Source: Nitrospirota bacterium (lineage in GTDB: Bacteria; Nitrospirota; CAKKRA01; 9FT-COMBO-42-15). Taken from it: a DNA stretch of 7,642 nt. The stretch covers positions 1 through 7,642 of the forward strand of contig JAHFEP010000139.1 of NCBI GenBank assembly GCA_023248415.1, given 5' to 3'. A program made the position numbers and the translations under genes. Shown here one piece after another: positions 6,170 through 7,642 of this stretch. The notes below the pieces were generated by a model that had not been told where the DNA came from, did no database searches, and worked only from the letters and a program-made list of their open reading frames with translations. The first letter of the stretch is position 1; each line of letters begins with the position of its first letter.

Positions 6170-7642
6170 ATGGCAGAGGTATTCAAAAATTTTATAAATG
6201 GCGAGTGGGTTCCATCTAAAACAGGCGCTACATTTAATGATATAAATCCTGCAAATAAAGATGAGATAGTCGGCGTATTTCCAAAATCAGGCACAGAGGA
6301 TATTAATATGGCTGTTGAAGCAGCATCTGCTGCATTTGATAAGTGGAGAAAAACGCCTGCGCCAGCAAGGGCAGAGATAATATATAAGGCTGAGCAGCTT
6401 TTAAGAAAGAAGAAAGAAACAATTGCAAAGATTGCCACAAAGGAGATGGGCAAGATACTTGATGAGACAAAGGGCGATGTTCAGGAAGGGATTGATACAG
6501 CCTTTTATATGGCAGGAGAGGGAAGAAGACTATTTGGTGATACTACCCCGTCTGAATTAAAAAACAAATTCTGCATGTCAATAAGGATGCCAATTGGTGT
6601 TGTGGGCCTGATTTGTCCATGGAACTTTCCTGTTGCAATACCGTCATGGAAGCTCTTTCCTGCGCTGATATGCGGCAATACTGTTGTTTTAAAGCCTGCT
6701 TCTGATGCGCCTGCATCATCAATGGAGCTTGTCCAGATACTTGAGGAGGCAGGCATGCCAAAGGGCGTTGTTAATTTAGTCCATGGCAGTGGAGAAGAGG
6801 CAGGAATGGCATTGGTAAACCATCCAAAGGTAAATCTCATCTCCTTTACAGGCTCTGCTGAGGTTGGAAAAAGGATAGGTGAATTGTGCGGAAGAAATCT
6901 GAAGAGATGCTCCTTAGAGCTTGGCGGAAAGAATGCACAGATTGTTATGGATGATGCGAATATAGATTTGGCAGTTGACGGCGCTTTATGGGGCGCATTT
7001 GGAACAACTGGCCAGAGGTGCACTGCAACGAGCAGATTGATTGTTCACAAGACTGTGTTAAAGGAATTTACAGAAAAATTAGTAGAAAGGGCAAAGAGGA
7101 TAAGGATTGGCAATGGCCTTTCATCTGATACAGACATGGGTCCTGTAATAAATGAATCGCAATTAAAAAAGATACATAACTTTGTTGAGATTGGCAAAAA
7201 GGAAGGCGCAAAACTTTTAATGGGCGGATATTTTTATGAAGAAGGGGACTGCAAGAAGGGCTTCTTTTATATGCCGACTATTTTTATGGACGGTCATCCA
7301 ACAATGCGCATTGCACAGGAGGAGATTTTTGGCCCTGTTGTCTTGATAATGCCTGTAAACAGCTTTGATGAGGCAATAGAAGTGATAAACAGCACAAACT
7401 ACGGCCTCTCATCTTCTGTTTATACAAAAGACATTAACAGGGCATTCAAGGCAATATCAGATATTCAGGCAGGGATTACATATATCAACAGCCCCACAAT
7501 TGGCGCTGAGACTCATCTGCCCTTTGGCGGGATGAAGAATTCCGGTAATGGTCACAGAGAGGCAGGAAAAGAGGTTTTAAATATCTTCAGTGAATGGAAG
7601 ACTGTGTATATTGATTACTCCGGAAGGCTTCAGAAGGCGCAG
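6170..7642 (+). CDS. NAD(P)-dependent aldehyde dehydrogenase, 3' end beyond the window
   Basis: The frame is open for 491 codons to the right edge. Family members are about 480-500 residues long, so only a few C-terminal residues are probably missing. The enzyme oxidises an aldehyde to the acid. The catalytic set is intact: Asn152 in PWNFP, Lys175 in LKPAS, general base Glu250 in LELGGK and nucleophile Cys284 in GQRCT. Cofactor-site features include FTGSAEVGK (226-234) and EEIFGP (384-389, Glu385). The end, with PFGGMKNSGNGHREAG (451-466) and SEWKTVYIDYSG (474-485), resembles ALDHs annotated as semialdehyde dehydrogenases, such as the 2-oxoglutarate-semialdehyde group. The substrate cannot be read from sequence. 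The start is ATG 6170, 12 nt after the tatA stop, with GGGGA at 6160-6164. Co-transcription with tatA is likely. Confidence 0.95.
   Translation, partial: MAEVFKNFINGEWVPSKTGATFNDINPANKDEIVGVFPKSGTEDINMAVEAASAAFDKWRKTPAPARAEIIYKAEQLLRKKKETIAKIATKEMGKILDETKGDVQEGIDTAFYMAGEGRRLFGDTTPSELKNKFCMSIRMPIGVVGLICPWNFPVAIPSWKLFPALICGNTVVLKPASDAPASSMELVQILEEAGMPKGVVNLVHGSGEEAGMALVNHPKVNLISFTGSAEVGKRIGELCGRNLKRCSLELGGKNAQIVMDDANIDLAVDGALWGAFGTTGQRCTATSRLIVHKTVLKEFTEKLVERAKRIRIGNGLSSDTDMGPVINESQLKKIHNFVEIGKKEGAKLLMGGYFYEEGDCKKGFFYMPTIFMDGHPTMRIAQEEIFGPVVLIMPVNSFDEAIEVINSTNYGLSSSVYTKDINRAFKAISDIQAGITYINSPTIGAETHLPFGGMKNSGNGHREAGKEVLNIFSEWKTVYIDYSGRLQKAQ

Noticed and set aside
5950..6453. Minus-strand open frame of 167 codons across tatA and the start of the aldehyde dehydrogenase
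   Set aside because: It lies antisense to two genes with clear family motifs, and its translation shows no recognisable domain.
6505..7023. Minus-strand open frame of 172 codons inside the aldehyde dehydrogenase
   Set aside because: It is antisense to the ALDH catalytic core (PWNFP, LELGGK, GQRC) and is a codon-bias shadow.

Overview
The window is an ordinary, gene-dense bacterial chromosome segment. All seven genes read left to right on the + strand, and base composition is moderate (about 40-45% GC by eye). From left to right they are: the 3' part of a class V aminotransferase, serA, hisZ, dnaB, a small exported protein of unknown family, tatA, and an aldehyde dehydrogenase that runs off the right edge. 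I see no mobile element, phage gene, CRISPR array, rRNA or tRNA. The clear SD sequences, a consensus sigma-70 promoter, a Tat component and a HisZ-type histidine pathway all indicate a bacterium. The aminotransferase-serA pairing, the long HisZ and the ALDH subtype suggest an anaerobic or microaerophilic lineage such as Nitrospirota or a former deltaproteobacterial group. That placement is an inference from family resemblance only.

Left block (1-3865): amino-acid biosynthesis. The aminotransferase and serA overlap in an ATGA and are probably translationally coupled. Together they could carry out the first two steps of serine synthesis (3-phosphoglycerate to phosphohydroxypyruvate to phosphoserine), with the aminotransferase standing in for SerC. 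After a 61-bp gap holding a perfect 21-nt palindrome comes hisZ, the regulatory subunit of ATP phosphoribosyltransferase, here in the long form that keeps a HisRS-like anticodon-binding domain. No hisG is present in the window.

Middle (3815-5230): dnaB, the replicative helicase. It is preceded by a short array of 9-nt modules that forms an 11-bp hairpin ending directly against the Shine-Dalgarno sequence. The DnaB protein is standard in its main motifs, but it carries a four-cysteine loop (CxC-x5-CxC) just before the KQRNGP arginine-finger segment.

Right block (5231-7642): a promoter with consensus -35 and -10 hexamers and an 18-bp spacer sits just after dnaB. It appears to drive a three-gene unit made of an exported protein of unknown family, tatA and an aldehyde dehydrogenase, with gaps of 18 and 12 nt. 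The predicted transcription start falls on the A of the first gene's ATG, so that message may be leaderless.

I did not find a wholly new system. The points most worth a second look are the DnaB cysteine loop, the dnaB leader hairpin and repeat, the possible leaderless transcript, and the unrecognised exported protein beside an orphan tatA.
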